Assembly: GCF_009498455.1 (NCBI RefSeq)
Contig: NZ_CP045644.1
Span: 3,723,001-3,787,000 of the forward strand
Length of the DNA stretch: 64,000 nucleotides
Direction of reading: 5' to 3'
Source of the DNA: Variovorax paradoxus
GTDB lineage: Bacteria > Pseudomonadota > Gammaproteobacteria > Burkholderiales > Burkholderiaceae_C
The translations under genes and the position numbers were made by a program. The notes beneath the pieces were generated by a model. It searched no databases, was not told where the DNA came from, and saw only the letters and a list, made by a program, of their open reading frames with translations. Positions 1-8,319 of this stretch are shown here, piece after piece. Position 1 is the stretch's first letter, and every line of letters begins with the position of its first letter.

Positions 1-327
1 GCGTCGAGCTGCGAGGCGCTGCTGGCGAACGGCCTGCGCCCGCAAGTGATGGTCGACGTGTCGCACGGCAACAGCAGCAAGCAGCACCAGCGGCAGATCG
101 TGGTCGCCGAAGACGTGGCCGCCCAGATCGCGGCCGGCGAGCGGCGCATCACGGGGATCATGATCGAGAGCCATCTCGAAGAAGGCCGGCAGGACCTGAA
201 GCCCGGCGTCGCGCTGAAGCACGGCGTGTCGATCACCGACGCCTGCATCGGCTTTGCGCAGACGGTGCCGGTGCTCGAAGGGCTGGCGTCGGCGGTGAAG
301 GCGCGGCGGCGGCTGGCAACGGCCTGA
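1..327 (+). CDS. aroG: 3-deoxy-7-phosphoheptulonate synthase, class I (3' part)
   Basis: The reading frame is open from the first base and ends in TGA at 325-327, so only the last 108 residues are present. DAHP synthase condenses phosphoenolpyruvate with erythrose 4-phosphate, the first step of the shikimate pathway, in the cytoplasm. The visible part carries the C-terminal AroG signatures: MVDVSHGNSSKQ, then GIMIESHLEEG and the SITDACIG stretch near the end, with the usual family spacing. The allosteric N-terminal part is outside the window, so the feedback type (Phe, Tyr or Trp) cannot be read. The following 410 bases hold no gene. Confidence 0.93.
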   Translation, partial: ASSCEALLANGLRPQVMVDVSHGNSSKQHQRQIVVAEDVAAQIAAGERRITGIMIESHLEEGRQDLKPGVALKHGVSITDACIGFAQTVPVLEGLASAVKARRRLATA

Positions 328-434
328 GACCGGCGAGGCGCAGGGGCACTCGCGGCCGCTTCGGGCTGGGCTGCGGCCTGGCGCGCCCGTGAAGGCTGCG
401 CGCTTCGCATAGCCGGATCAAGGAGACGAGGGCG

Positions 435-462
435 CCCCGGCAGCCGCCGAGCCCCGCCGGGG
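435..462 (+). terminator. Possible hairpin terminator after aroG
   Basis: CCCCGGC at 435-441 pairs perfectly with GCCGGGG at 456-462 across a 14-base loop. It lies about 108 bases after the aroG stop, and only a weak T-containing stretch follows, so termination is a guess. Confidence 0.25.
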
Positions 463-662
463 TTGAAATTCACTTCGGCAACGGGCGTTCGGCCACGTCA
501 TGCACCCATTCCGTGCACGCATGCGACCCTTGAACTGTTGGCAAAATGTAAACAAAGCAAACAGTTTTCCAATTGTTACGAGAACTACATCACGAAACTT
601 GAGCCCGGCCTCCATGGATCTGAGGGCCAACGGACCGGTTGTGGGGCATCCTTGCGCCACTT

Positions 663-692
663 TGTAATCAAATAGTTTAAAAAATGATTACA
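663..692. promoter_or_regulatory. Perfect 8-bp dyad, candidate operator of the pilus operon
   Basis: TGTAATCA (663-670) and TGATTACA (685-692) are exact reverse complements separated by 14 bases of almost pure A/T. The pair sits 46-75 bases before the pilin start codon, where a regulator or a promoter would act. The outer flanks extend the symmetry only partly (TTTG against CACA). No regulator gene adjoins the operon, so the binding protein is unknown. Confidence 0.4.
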
Positions 693-737
693 CAAACCCG
701 GTTCACAGGTCTTATTCATTACATTTGGAGCGCCCTC

Positions 738-1262
738 ATGTTCAAGCACGCAGTCGCCGCGGCGGTTACCGCCACCCTCGCTTTCGCATCCGGTTCAGCC
801 TTGGCTGAGACGGCCGGTGCCAGCTTTCAGGTCAAGATGACCATCGTCAAGAGTTGTTCGGTGACGGCCGGCAGCGGCTCCGACATCAGCCTGGGCACGT
901 CCGTGCTGCCCACGGCCATCGACCAGACGGGCAACAACACCATCTCGGTCACCTGCTCCAAGACCACGCCGTACACCGTCGGTTTGCTGCCTTCGTCGGG
1001 CAACGGCGGAACGGCCAACGGCACGGGCGCCATGTCGTCCGTCGCCAATTCGGCCACCAACACCGACAAGGTGCCCTACGCGCTGTACGCCAACTCGGGC
1101 AACAGCACCGTGTGGGGCAACACCACCGGCACCGGCGCCAATGTCGTCGGCGGCTCGGGCACCGGTGCGGCGATCACCCACACGGTCTACGCCAAGAACA
1201 CCAACGCCAACTTCACGCCGGACAGCTACGCCGACACCGTGACCGTGACGGTCACGTACTGA
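738..1262 (+). CDS. Spore coat U domain pilin (chaperone-usher pilus subunit)
   Basis: This 174-residue exported protein is the likely major subunit of a Csu-like (archaic) chaperone-usher pilus. The start at 738 is chosen because TTGGAG at 725-730 lies seven bases before the ATG and it leads straight into a signal peptide (residues 1-22, cleavage after SALA); an in-frame ATG at 684 would add an unlikely N-terminus. The mature part has one SCPU domain with two cysteines (in KSCSV and VTCSK) that should form the usual disulfide, and it ends in the YADTVTVTVTY strand typical of the family, which is almost the same as the end of the tip protein of this operon. The chaperone gene follows after 14 bases. 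Confidence 0.88.
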   Translation: MFKHAVAAAVTATLAFASGSALAETAGASFQVKMTIVKSCSVTAGSGSDISLGTSVLPTAIDQTGNNTISVTCSKTTPYTVGLLPSSGNGGTANGTGAMSSVANSATNTDKVPYALYANSGNSTVWGNTTGTGANVVGGSGTGAAITHTVYAKNTNANFTPDSYADTVTVTVTY

Positions 1263-1276
1263 GCCCGCGCTGAATC

Positions 1277-2026
1277 GTGAGACGTGCACTTGCCATCGGG
1301 GGACTGTGGAGCGCATGCCTGCTCGGCGGCGGTGCGGTCCAGGCGGCCGGCCTGCAGGTCTCGCCTGTCACCCTGACGCTCGCGCCGACACGGCAGGGCG
1401 ACGGGCTCTGGCTGAGCAACACGGGGACGGCGCCGCTCGATGCGCAGATCCGCGTCTTCCGATGGACGCAGGTCGATGGACAGGACCGCACGGAGCCGGC
1501 GGACGGACTGGTCGTCAGTCCGCCCCTGCTGCAACTGCCCGTCAACGGACGTCAACTGGTGCGCGTGATCCGCAACGGCCCGCCGCCCGCGGGTGCGGCG
1601 GAAGAGGCCTACCGCGTGCTGGTGGACGAACTGCCCGTGCCCCAGGCGGCGGGCGCGGCGGCCGATGGCAAGAAGAGCAACCTGAACTTCGTGATGCGGC
1701 ACTCGCTGCCCATCTTCGTCGCGCCGGCAGGCGCAGAGCCGGTCCCCGCGCAGTTGCGCTGGAGCCTGCGCCGCGAGGACGGCAAGGCCGTGCTGGAAGT
1801 CAGCAACAGCGGCGGCGTGCATGCCCAGCTGGCTGACCTTGTATTCACCGGCGCGGACGGCCGTGCCGTCAGCGCCTACAACGGTTTGCTGGGCTATGTG
1901 CTGCCCGGCGCCACCATGCGCTGGCCGCTGAAGACACTGCCTGCCGCGGTGTCGGGCGCGGGTCGCTGGCAGGTCATGATCGATGGCAGAAACACAGCCG
2001 CCGATCTCGCGCCGCTGGCCAACTGA
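1277..2026 (+). CDS. Pilus periplasmic chaperone
   Basis: The product (249 residues, GTG start) is a PapD/FimC-type periplasmic chaperone that would fold pilin subunits by donor-strand complementation and deliver them to the usher. It starts with a signal peptide ending around VQAAG, followed by the characteristic first beta strands (LQVSPVTLTL) and two Ig-like domains. The G1-strand region contains the LPIFVAPAG stretch. The GTG follows the pilin stop by 14 bases, and the 3' end overlaps the usher gene by 44 bases in another frame, so translation is probably coupled. An ATG at 1306 is too late because it would remove the signal peptide. Confidence 0.88.
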   Translation: MRRALAIGGLWSACLLGGGAVQAAGLQVSPVTLTLAPTRQGDGLWLSNTGTAPLDAQIRVFRWTQVDGQDRTEPADGLVVSPPLLQLPVNGRQLVRVIRNGPPPAGAAEEAYRVLVDELPVPQAAGAAADGKKSNLNFVMRHSLPIFVAPAGAEPVPAQLRWSLRREDGKAVLEVSNSGGVHAQLADLVFTGADGRAVSAYNGLLGYVLPGATMRWPLKTLPAAVSGAGRWQVMIDGRNTAADLAPLAN

Positions 2027-4400
2027 GCAGGCCGTGCACGTCGCGAGGGCCTGGCTGGCCCCGTTCGCGCTGGCGCCTTTTGCGCTGGCCCTGACCGCCC
2101 TGGCCGCGCTGCCCGCGCTGGCAGCGCCCGCCGCCCAGGCCGTGCCGGGCGCCATGACGCTGTACCTGGAGGTCAGTCTCAATGGCATGGCGCGCGGGCT
2201 GCACCCGTTTCGTCTGGAAGCCGGCGCCTTGTGGGCTTCGCGCGCGGTGCTGCGCGAACTGAGCTTCTCCTTGCCCGACAACGGTGCCGAATGGCTGCCG
2301 CTGCGCGATCTGCCCGGACTGGCCGCGGACTACGATGCCGCGCGCCAGCAACTGACGCTCACCGCGCCGCTGGCGATGCTGCAGCTGCCCACGGCCACGG
2401 TGGGGCAGGCGGCCGTCACCGCGCAGCCGCTGAGCACCTCCACCGGCCTGCTGCTGAACTACGACCTCTATGGCACGCGGGGCGCGGGCGACAGCGCCAG
2501 CCTGAGCGCCTTCGGCGAGCTGCGCGCGTTCCGCGGCGCCAGCGTGCTCAGCACCACCTGGCTGATGCAGCGCACGCACGACACTCAGGGCTGGAAGGAC
2601 CAGTCGGTGCGCATGGACAGCACCTGGAGCATGGCCTTCCCCGACAGGATGCTCACCCTGCGCGTGGGCGACACGCTCACCGGCGCCGTGCCCTGGTCGC
2701 GCGCCACGCGCATCGGCGGCATCCAGCTGTCGCGCGACTTCGGCCTGCAGCCTTACCGGCAGACCGCACCGCTGCCCAGCTTCATCGGCTCGGCCACGAT
2801 GCCTTCGGACGTGGAGCTGTTCATCGACGGCATCCGCCAGTACAGCGGCCAGGTGCCGGCGGGGCCCTTCCAGCTCAACGCGCTGCCGCGCATCAACAGC
2901 ACCGGCACGGCGCAGGTGGTGGTGACCGACGCGCTGGGTCGCGCCGCCACGCTGAGCTTTTCGCTCTTCGACAGCAACCGCCTGCTGGCGCCCGGCCTCA
3001 CCGATTGGACGGTCGACCTGGGCGTGGTGCGCCGCAACTACGGCCTGCGCTCCTTCGACTACGGCAAGCAGCCGGTGCTGACCGGCACCTGGCGCAGGGG
3101 CCTCAGCGACAGCTTCACGATGGAGGCCCATGGCGAAGTGACACGCGGCCTGGCGCTGGCCGGCGCCGGCGGCGTGTGGCAACTGGGCGCCGCGGGCACG
3201 CTGTCGGGGGCGCTGGCGGGCAGCCGGCACGACGCCGACACCCCGGGTGGCAGCCGCAGCGGCACGCAGACCAGCCTGGGCTACCTCTGGCGCCAGGAGC
3301 GCCTGTCGGTCGGCCTGAACGGCACGCGCACGCAGGGCGACTACCGCGACGTGGCAACGGCCTACGGCTCGGCCCCGGCCAAGGGCAGCGCCAGCGCGAG
3401 CGTGGGCTACGACATGGGCGGCCTGGGCAACGTCAGCGTGAGCTACCTCTACCTGCGCCCGTTGGGGCAGAGCGCGTCGCGCTACGCCAGCGTCAACTGG
3501 TTCCGCTCGATCGGGCGCGCGTCCTCGGTCTCGGTGGGCATGAACCAGAACCTGGACAAGCGCAGCGACCGCGGCATCTTCGTCGGCCTGAGTTGGTCGT
3601 GGGACGCGCAGACCAGCGTGAGCGCCGGCGTGCAGCGCAGCGGCGACCAAGGCACGGTCGGCACCGTCAGCGCGCAGCAGTCCCCCCTCGGCGACGGTGG
3701 CTGGGGCTGGCGTGCCACCGCGCGCACGGGCGGCGGTACGACCGGCGGGCAGGCCGAAGTCAATTACCTGGGCCCCTATGGCCGCGTGCAGGCCGGCGTG
3801 AGCGAGATGGGCGCAGGCCGCGCGAGCCGCTACGCCTATGCGGGCGCCAGCGGTGCGCTGGTGCTGATGGGCGGCGGGGTGCTGGCCGCGCGGCGCATCG
3901 ACGACGCCTTTGCGGTGGTGGACACCGACGGCGTGGCCGGCGTGCCCGTGAAGCTCGAGAATCGACCGGTGGGGCAGACGAATGCGAGCGGGTTGCTGCT
4001 GGTCGTGCCGGTGAACGCCTACCAGAACAACAAGCTGGCGATCGACCCGATGGACCTGCCCGCCGACGTGCGCATCGCGCGCGCCGAGGCCCTCATCACG
4101 CCGGCCGGCCGGTCGGGGGCGCGGGCGCATTTCAGCATCACGCCCGTGCGGGCCGCCCACGTGGCCCTGATGGACGCACAAGGCCAGCCCTTGCCGCTGG
4201 GCAGCCGCGTGCAGGTGAACGCGCAGGGCGGCAGCGGGGCGGTGGTGGGCTATGACGGCTGGGTGTACCTGGACACGCTGGACGCGCGCAACACGCTGGC
4301 CGTTCGCACGCCCGACGGCGCGGTGTGCCAGGCAGGGTTCGACTGGCGGCGCCCCGAGGGCAGTGGTTTGCAGAAAGAGCGGTTGACATGCGTACGTTGA
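1983..4400 (+). CDS. Outer membrane usher of the spore-coat-U pilus
   Basis: This 805-residue usher forms the outer-membrane pore that assembles and secretes the pilus. After a long hydrophobic export signal (about residues 24-50) comes the N-terminal chaperone-binding domain, then a beta barrel of alternating strands (about 120-640) with the plug insertion around FIDGIRQYSGQVPAGPF (about residues 280-296), and C-terminal domains with the PVNAYQNNKLAIDP stretch shared by FimD/PapC-like ushers. The length fits the family. The gene begins inside the chaperone gene and its last bases overlap the tip-protein gene (ATG at 4388), so all four pilus genes are probably one transcript. Confidence 0.9.
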   Translation: MAETQPPISRRWPTEQAVHVARAWLAPFALAPFALALTALAALPALAAPAAQAVPGAMTLYLEVSLNGMARGLHPFRLEAGALWASRAVLRELSFSLPDNGAEWLPLRDLPGLAADYDAARQQLTLTAPLAMLQLPTATVGQAAVTAQPLSTSTGLLLNYDLYGTRGAGDSASLSAFGELRAFRGASVLSTTWLMQRTHDTQGWKDQSVRMDSTWSMAFPDRMLTLRVGDTLTGAVPWSRATRIGGIQLSRDFGLQPYRQTAPLPSFIGSATMPSDVELFIDGIRQYSGQVPAGPFQLNALPRINSTGTAQVVVTDALGRAATLSFSLFDSNRLLAPGLTDWTVDLGVVRRNYGLRSFDYGKQPVLTGTWRRGLSDSFTMEAHGEVTRGLALAGAGGVWQLGAAGTLSGALAGSRHDADTPGGSRSGTQTSLGYLWRQERLSVGLNGTRTQGDYRDVATAYGSAPAKGSASASVGYDMGGLGNVSVSYLYLRPLGQSASRYASVNWFRSIGRASSVSVGMNQNLDKRSDRGIFVGLSWSWDAQTSVSAGVQRSGDQGTVGTVSAQQSPLGDGGWGWRATARTGGGTTGGQAEVNYLGPYGRVQAGVSEMGAGRASRYAYAGASGALVLMGGGVLAARRIDDAFAVVDTDGVAGVPVKLENRPVGQTNASGLLLVVPVNAYQNNKLAIDPMDLPADVRIARAEALITPAGRSGARAHFSITPVRAAHVALMDAQGQPLPLGSRVQVNAQGGSGAVVGYDGWVYLDTLDARNTLAVRTPDGAVCQAGFDWRRPEGSGLQKERLTCVR

Positions 4401-5368
4401 GATTTGTGCTGGCGCTGGTGTCCGCGTGGCTGCTGTCCATGGGCGCGGCGCATGCCGACCCGAGCTGCTGGGTCGCCACCCAGCCGAGCTTCGCCTTCGG
4501 CACCGTCACGGCGTCGGCCGCGGCGGACACCACCGCCACGGTCGGCTTCGCCTGCCAGAACGACACCGGCCAGACGATGTACATGAACTACTGCGTGTAC
4601 GTCTCCCAGGGCAACGAGATCGCCGGCTACGCGCCGCGCTACATGACCAACTGGAACGGCGCGCAGATGGCCTACAACATCTATGCCGACGCGACCCGCA
4701 GCGGCATCGTCGGCCCACCGCCGGGCGGCGGCACCTATGCCAGCGCGGGGGGCTCGTTCGTGCTGCCGGCCGGCGGCGGCAACGTCGCGTTGAACATCCC
4801 GCTCTATGGCCGCGTGCCGTCGGGGCAATCGCTGCCGGCGGGCGGCTACCAGGCCAACATCTACAACTCCGAGGTCGTCTGGGGCATGAAGAGCGGCAAT
4901 GCGCCCGACAGCTGCACCGCGAGTTCGGCCAAGTACCTGGGCAGGACGACCTTCTACACGCAGGTCACGGCCGCCTATTCCAATGCCTGCACGGTCAGCG
5001 TGGCGGCCACCGACCTGGACTTCGGCAGCGCCAACTCGCTGGCGTCCGCGGTCAACGGCGCGGCGGCCATCACGATGCTCTGCCCGCCCAGCACGGCCTG
5101 GAAGGTGGGGCTGAGCAATGGCGCGAACGCGACGGGGACACAGCGGCGCATGGCGGACGCTGCAGGTGCTGGGGGCGACTACGTCCAGTACGAGCTGTAC
5201 CGCGATGCCGCGCGCTCGCTGCGCTGGGGCAACACCGTCGGCACCGACACGGTGGACGGCAGCGGCAACCCCGGCAGCAGCATCCCCGTCTATGGGCGGG
5301 TCCCGGCCCAGCCCAATGTGACGCCGGGCAGCTACAGCGACACGGTCACGGTCACGGTGACCTACTGA
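4388..5368 (+). CDS. Two-domain spore coat U protein, probable pilus tip adhesin
   Basis: The product (326 residues) carries a signal peptide (to about AAHA) and two SCPU domains: the first from about residue 25 to 190 with several cysteines (including SCWV, FACQN and NYCVY), the second from about 200 to the end with NACTV and MLCPP. This two-domain plan matches CsuE-like tip adhesins of archaic pili, with the N-terminal domain as binding head and the C-terminal one as pilin fold. The last strand (YSDTVTVTVTY) nearly repeats that of the major pilin. The ATG at 4388 overlaps the usher stop at 4400. An earlier in-frame ATG (4325) lies inside the usher and lacks a signal sequence. Confidence 0.85.
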   Translation: MRTLRFVLALVSAWLLSMGAAHADPSCWVATQPSFAFGTVTASAAADTTATVGFACQNDTGQTMYMNYCVYVSQGNEIAGYAPRYMTNWNGAQMAYNIYADATRSGIVGPPPGGGTYASAGGSFVLPAGGGNVALNIPLYGRVPSGQSLPAGGYQANIYNSEVVWGMKSGNAPDSCTASSAKYLGRTTFYTQVTAAYSNACTVSVAATDLDFGSANSLASAVNGAAAITMLCPPSTAWKVGLSNGANATGTQRRMADAAGAGGDYVQYELYRDAARSLRWGNTVGTDTVDGSGNPGSSIPVYGRVPAQPNVTPGSYSDTVTVTVTY

Positions 5369-5417
5369 ATCGACCGCTGCCGGCGGCCATCGCCCGGGGC
5401 CAGGCTGAGCATCGATT

Positions 5418-5888
5418 TCAGGCGCGCTTGGCGGAGGCGCCGTGCAGCGTGCCGTGCACATGGCCCGCGTGCTGGCCGAAGGGCTCGGGCGTGAGCGCGG
5501 CGGTGTCCAGCTCCTGCAGGATGCCGCAGGCGCTCGCCGATTCGGGGCCGCCGCACTGCAGGCGCAGCGCCTTCAGCTGCTTTTCGAGCGTCTTCAGCTC
5601 GGCGATGCGCGAGGCCACGTGGCCGATGTGGTCGTCCAGCAGCTGGTTCACCTCGCCGCAGTCGTCCTGCGGTGCATCGCGGAATTTCAGCAGGCTGCGG
5701 ATCTCGTCGAGCGTCATGTCCAGCGAGCGGCAGCGGCGGATGAAGCCCAGCCGCTGGGTGTGCTCGTCGTCGTAGATGCGGTAGTTGCCGTCGGTGCGCC
5801 CGGGCACGGGCAGCAGCTGTTCGCGCTCGTAGTACCGGATGGTTTCGACCGGCGTGTTCGTGGCCTTGGCCAGTTCACCGATTTTCAT
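5418..5888 (-). CDS. cadR: Cd(II)/Pb(II)-responsive MerR-family regulator CadR
   Basis: This 156-residue MerR protein would bind the cadA promoter and twist it open when cadmium or lead binds. The N-terminal winged helix begins MKIGELAKATNTPVETIRYYE; the dimer helix follows. The metal-site cysteines of CadR are all present: C77 (DDCGEVN), C112 (LQCGG) and C121 (ACGIL). The C-terminus carries a short histidine-rich tail (HAGHVHGTLH), as in Pseudomonas CadR, where it acts as a second metal site. The start at MKIGE is preferred over an in-frame ATG 30 bases upstream because MerR proteins begin here. It is divergent from cadA, with 70 bases between the two starts. Confidence 0.93.
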   Translation of the reverse strand: MKIGELAKATNTPVETIRYYEREQLLPVPGRTDGNYRIYDDEHTQRLGFIRRCRSLDMTLDEIRSLLKFRDAPQDDCGEVNQLLDDHIGHVASRIAELKTLEKQLKALRLQCGGPESASACGILQELDTAALTPEPFGQHAGHVHGTLHGASAKRA

Positions 5889-5921
5889 GATGCGGCATCT
5901 CAAGGAAGTGGCAATCAACGG

Positions 5922-5952
5922 TTGACTCTACACCTGCTTCAGGGTTTCCAAT
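5922..5952 (+). promoter_or_regulatory. MerR/CadR-type cadA promoter
   Basis: TTGACT (5922-5927) is followed after 19 bases by TCCAAT (5947-5952). The over-long 19-base spacer is the hallmark of MerR-family promoters. The spacer holds an imperfect dyad (CTCTACACCTG / CTTCAGGGTTT) that resembles CadR boxes. The predicted transcript start falls within a few bases of the cadA ATG at 5959. Confidence 0.75.
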
Positions 5953-5958
5953 GAATGC

Positions 5959-8286
5959 ATGACGAATCAGACCACCCTGAAACCGCCGGTGCCGCGTGCT
6001 GCGCCGCATGACCACGGTCATGACCACGGGCACAGCCATGGGCACGACCATGCACACGATCACGCGCATGCCCACGCTCCCGCAGCGCCGGAAACGGCCT
6101 GCTGCGGCAGCCCCGTGTGCGGCAGCACTCCGGCGTCGACCGAGCCCGCCGACCTGCCGAAGGGCGCCGTGCTGTTTCGCATTCCCACCATGGACTGCGC
6201 GGTGGAAGAGTCCGAGATCCGCCGCGCCCTCGAGCCCGTCGCGGGCGTGAAGGGCCTGCGCTTCCGTCTGGGCGAACGCACGCTGGCCCTCACGACCGAA
6301 AACGGCGCACTGCCCGCCGCGCTTGAAGCCATCCGCCAGGCCGGCTTCAAGCCCGAGCCCGTGGCCGCAACGGGTGCGCAGAAGGCGGAGCCCGCGCGCT
6401 TCGCCGGCATGTCGACCGGCCTCGCACGCCTCGTCGCCGCACTGGTGCTGGCCATCGCGGCCGAGACCGTGTCGTTTCTCGCGCTCGACGGCGTGGGCTT
6501 CATGGCCGCCGAGATGGGGCTCGCGCTCGCGGCCATCGCGCTGGCCGGCCTCGACACCTACAAGAAGGGTTTTGCCGCGCTGGTGCGCGGGCGCCTCAAC
6601 ATCAACGCGCTGATGGCCGTCGCCGTCACTGGCGCTTTCATCATCGGCCAGTGGCCCGAGGCCGCGATGGTGATGGCGCTGTACGCCATCGCCGAGCTCA
6701 TCGAAGCCCGCGCCGTCGACCGCGCGCGCAACGCCATCCAGAGCCTGCTCGCGCTCGCGCCCGAACAGGCCGAGGTGCGGCAGCCCGACGGCAGCTGGCA
6801 GACCGTGCGCGCCGACGCGGTGGCGCTCGATGCGGTCGCGCGCATCCGCCCCGGCGAGCGCGTGCCGCTGGACGGCGTGGTGCTCGAAGGCACCAGCGCC
6901 ATCGACCAGGCGCCGGTCACGGGCGAGAGCATTCCGGTCGACAAGGCCGCGGGCGATGCGGTGTTTGCCGGCACCATCAACCAGACCGGCGCGCTCGTGT
7001 TCCGTGTGACGGCCGTGGCGGCTAACACCACGCTCGCACGCATCATTCACGCGGTGGAAGAGGCGCAGGGTTCGCGCGCGCCCACGCAGCGCTTCGTCGA
7101 CAAGTTCGCCGCCATCTACACGCCCACCGTCTTCGTGCTGGCGCTGGCCGTCGCCGTGCTCACGCCGTGGCTCATGGACTGGACCTGGGTCGAAGCGATT
7201 TACAAGGCGCTGGTGCTGCTGGTCATCGCCTGCCCGTGCGCGCTGGTCATCTCCACGCCCGTCACGGTCGTGAGCGCGCTGGCCTCGGCCGCGCGCCGCG
7301 GCATCCTCATCAAGGGCGGCACCTACCTCGAAGAGGCACGCAAGCTCAAGGCCGTGGCGCTCGACAAGACCGGCACCATCACGGAAGGCAAGCCCAAGCT
7401 GGTCGAGTCGGTGCTGATCGACAAGGCCGGTGGCGATGAAGGCGCGGTGTACGCACTGGCCGCCAACATTGCGGGCCGCTCCGACCACCCGGTGTCGAAG
7501 GCCATCGCCCAAGGCTTGGGTGGGTCGGTCGAAGAAGTCGGCGACTTCACCGCGCTGCCCGGACGCGGCGTGCAGGCCACGCACGCGGGCCAGAGCTACG
7601 TGCTGGGCAACCACCGGCTGATCGAGGAGCGCGGCCTGTGCTCGCCGGAACTCGAAGCCGAACTCAAGCGGCACGAAGAAGCCGGTCGCACCGTGACGCT
7701 GCTCGCATCGGAGAAGTCGGTGCTCGCGCTGTTCGCGGTGGCCGACACCATCAAGCCTTCGTCGCAGGCCGCCGTGGCCGAACTGCGCGCGCTGGGCGTG
7801 ACGCCCGTCATGCTCACCGGCGACAACAGCGCCACCGCGAAGACCATCGGCGCGCATGCTGGCATCGACGACGTGCGCGGCAACCTGCTGCCCGAAGAAA
7901 AGCTCGACGCCATCCAGGCGATGCAGCAACGCTACGGCGCCGTCGCGATGACCGGCGACGGCATCAACGACGCCCCCGCACTCGCCAAGGCCGACATCGG
8001 CTTCGCGATGGGCGGCGCCGGCACCGACACCGCGATGGAGGCGGCCGACGTGGTCATCATGAACGACGACCTGCGCCGCATTCCCGAGACCATCCGCCTG
8101 TCGCGCCGCTCGCATGTGGTGCTGTGGCAGAACATCACGCTCGCGCTCGGCATCAAGGGCGTGTTCTTCTTGCTCGCGGTGTTCGGCAGCGCGACCATGT
8201 GGATGGCGGTGTTTGCGGACATGGGAGCGAGCTTGTTGGTGGTGGCGAACGGGTTGCGGTTGATGCGGACTGGAAAGCAGGAATAG
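5959..8286 (+). CDS. cadA: Cadmium/zinc/lead-exporting P1B-type ATPase
   Basis: The product (775 residues) pumps Cd2+, Zn2+ or Pb2+ out of the cytoplasm at the cost of ATP. The N-terminus has a histidine-rich run (about residues 17-40), a CCGSPVCG cysteine cluster and a heavy-metal-associated domain with TMDCAVEE. Core motifs are complete: CPC in the sixth membrane segment (C425, C427), the phosphorylation motif DKTGT (469-473), and GDGINDAP (666-673). The GESIPVDK actuator loop is also seen. It is divergent from cadR and driven by the MerR-type promoter at 5922-5952. No ribosome site is visible before ATG 5959; a GTG at 5989 is an alternative start, but it too lacks a clear site. Confidence 0.94.
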   Translation: MTNQTTLKPPVPRAAPHDHGHDHGHSHGHDHAHDHAHAHAPAAPETACCGSPVCGSTPASTEPADLPKGAVLFRIPTMDCAVEESEIRRALEPVAGVKGLRFRLGERTLALTTENGALPAALEAIRQAGFKPEPVAATGAQKAEPARFAGMSTGLARLVAALVLAIAAETVSFLALDGVGFMAAEMGLALAAIALAGLDTYKKGFAALVRGRLNINALMAVAVTGAFIIGQWPEAAMVMALYAIAELIEARAVDRARNAIQSLLALAPEQAEVRQPDGSWQTVRADAVALDAVARIRPGERVPLDGVVLEGTSAIDQAPVTGESIPVDKAAGDAVFAGTINQTGALVFRVTAVAANTTLARIIHAVEEAQGSRAPTQRFVDKFAAIYTPTVFVLALAVAVLTPWLMDWTWVEAIYKALVLLVIACPCALVISTPVTVVSALASAARRGILIKGGTYLEEARKLKAVALDKTGTITEGKPKLVESVLIDKAGGDEGAVYALAANIAGRSDHPVSKAIAQGLGGSVEEVGDFTALPGRGVQATHAGQSYVLGNHRLIEERGLCSPELEAELKRHEEAGRTVTLLASEKSVLALFAVADTIKPSSQAAVAELRALGVTPVMLTGDNSATAKTIGAHAGIDDVRGNLLPEEKLDAIQAMQQRYGAVAMTGDGINDAPALAKADIGFAMGGAGTDTAMEAADVVIMNDDLRRIPETIRLSRRSHVVLWQNITLALGIKGVFFLLAVFGSATMWMAVFADMGASLLVVANGLRLMRTGKQE

Positions 8287-8319
8287 CGCAGCGGGCGCGA
8301 GCGCTTGCCGATCAACGTC

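Larger units (their letters stand above)
328..737. other. Gene-free regulatory stretch before the pilus operon
   Basis: I see no convincing gene here. A short open frame (463-675, plus strand) has no family resemblance and no good ribosome site. The first 150 bases are GC-rich and contain a 7-bp inverted repeat (435-441 with 456-462), possibly the aroG terminator. From about 530 the composition turns AT-rich, which fits a promoter region, and two perfect inverted repeats lie there (533-539 with 560-566, and 663-670 with 685-692). I cannot assign a clear -35/-10 pair. Confidence 0.6.

Noticed and set aside
463..675. 70-codon frame in the aroG-pilus gap
   Set aside because: No ribosome site and no similarity to a known family; its AT-rich part is better explained as a regulatory region.
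684..737. In-frame upstream ATG extending the pilin by 18 residues
   Set aside because: The extra residues precede an excellent signal peptide and the ATG overlaps an 8-bp dyad, while a good ribosome site precedes the ATG at 738.
1974..4181. Open frame of 735 codons on the minus strand opposite the usher gene
   Set aside because: It is an Arg/Ala/His-rich shadow frame of the clearly recognised usher with no start signal or domain.
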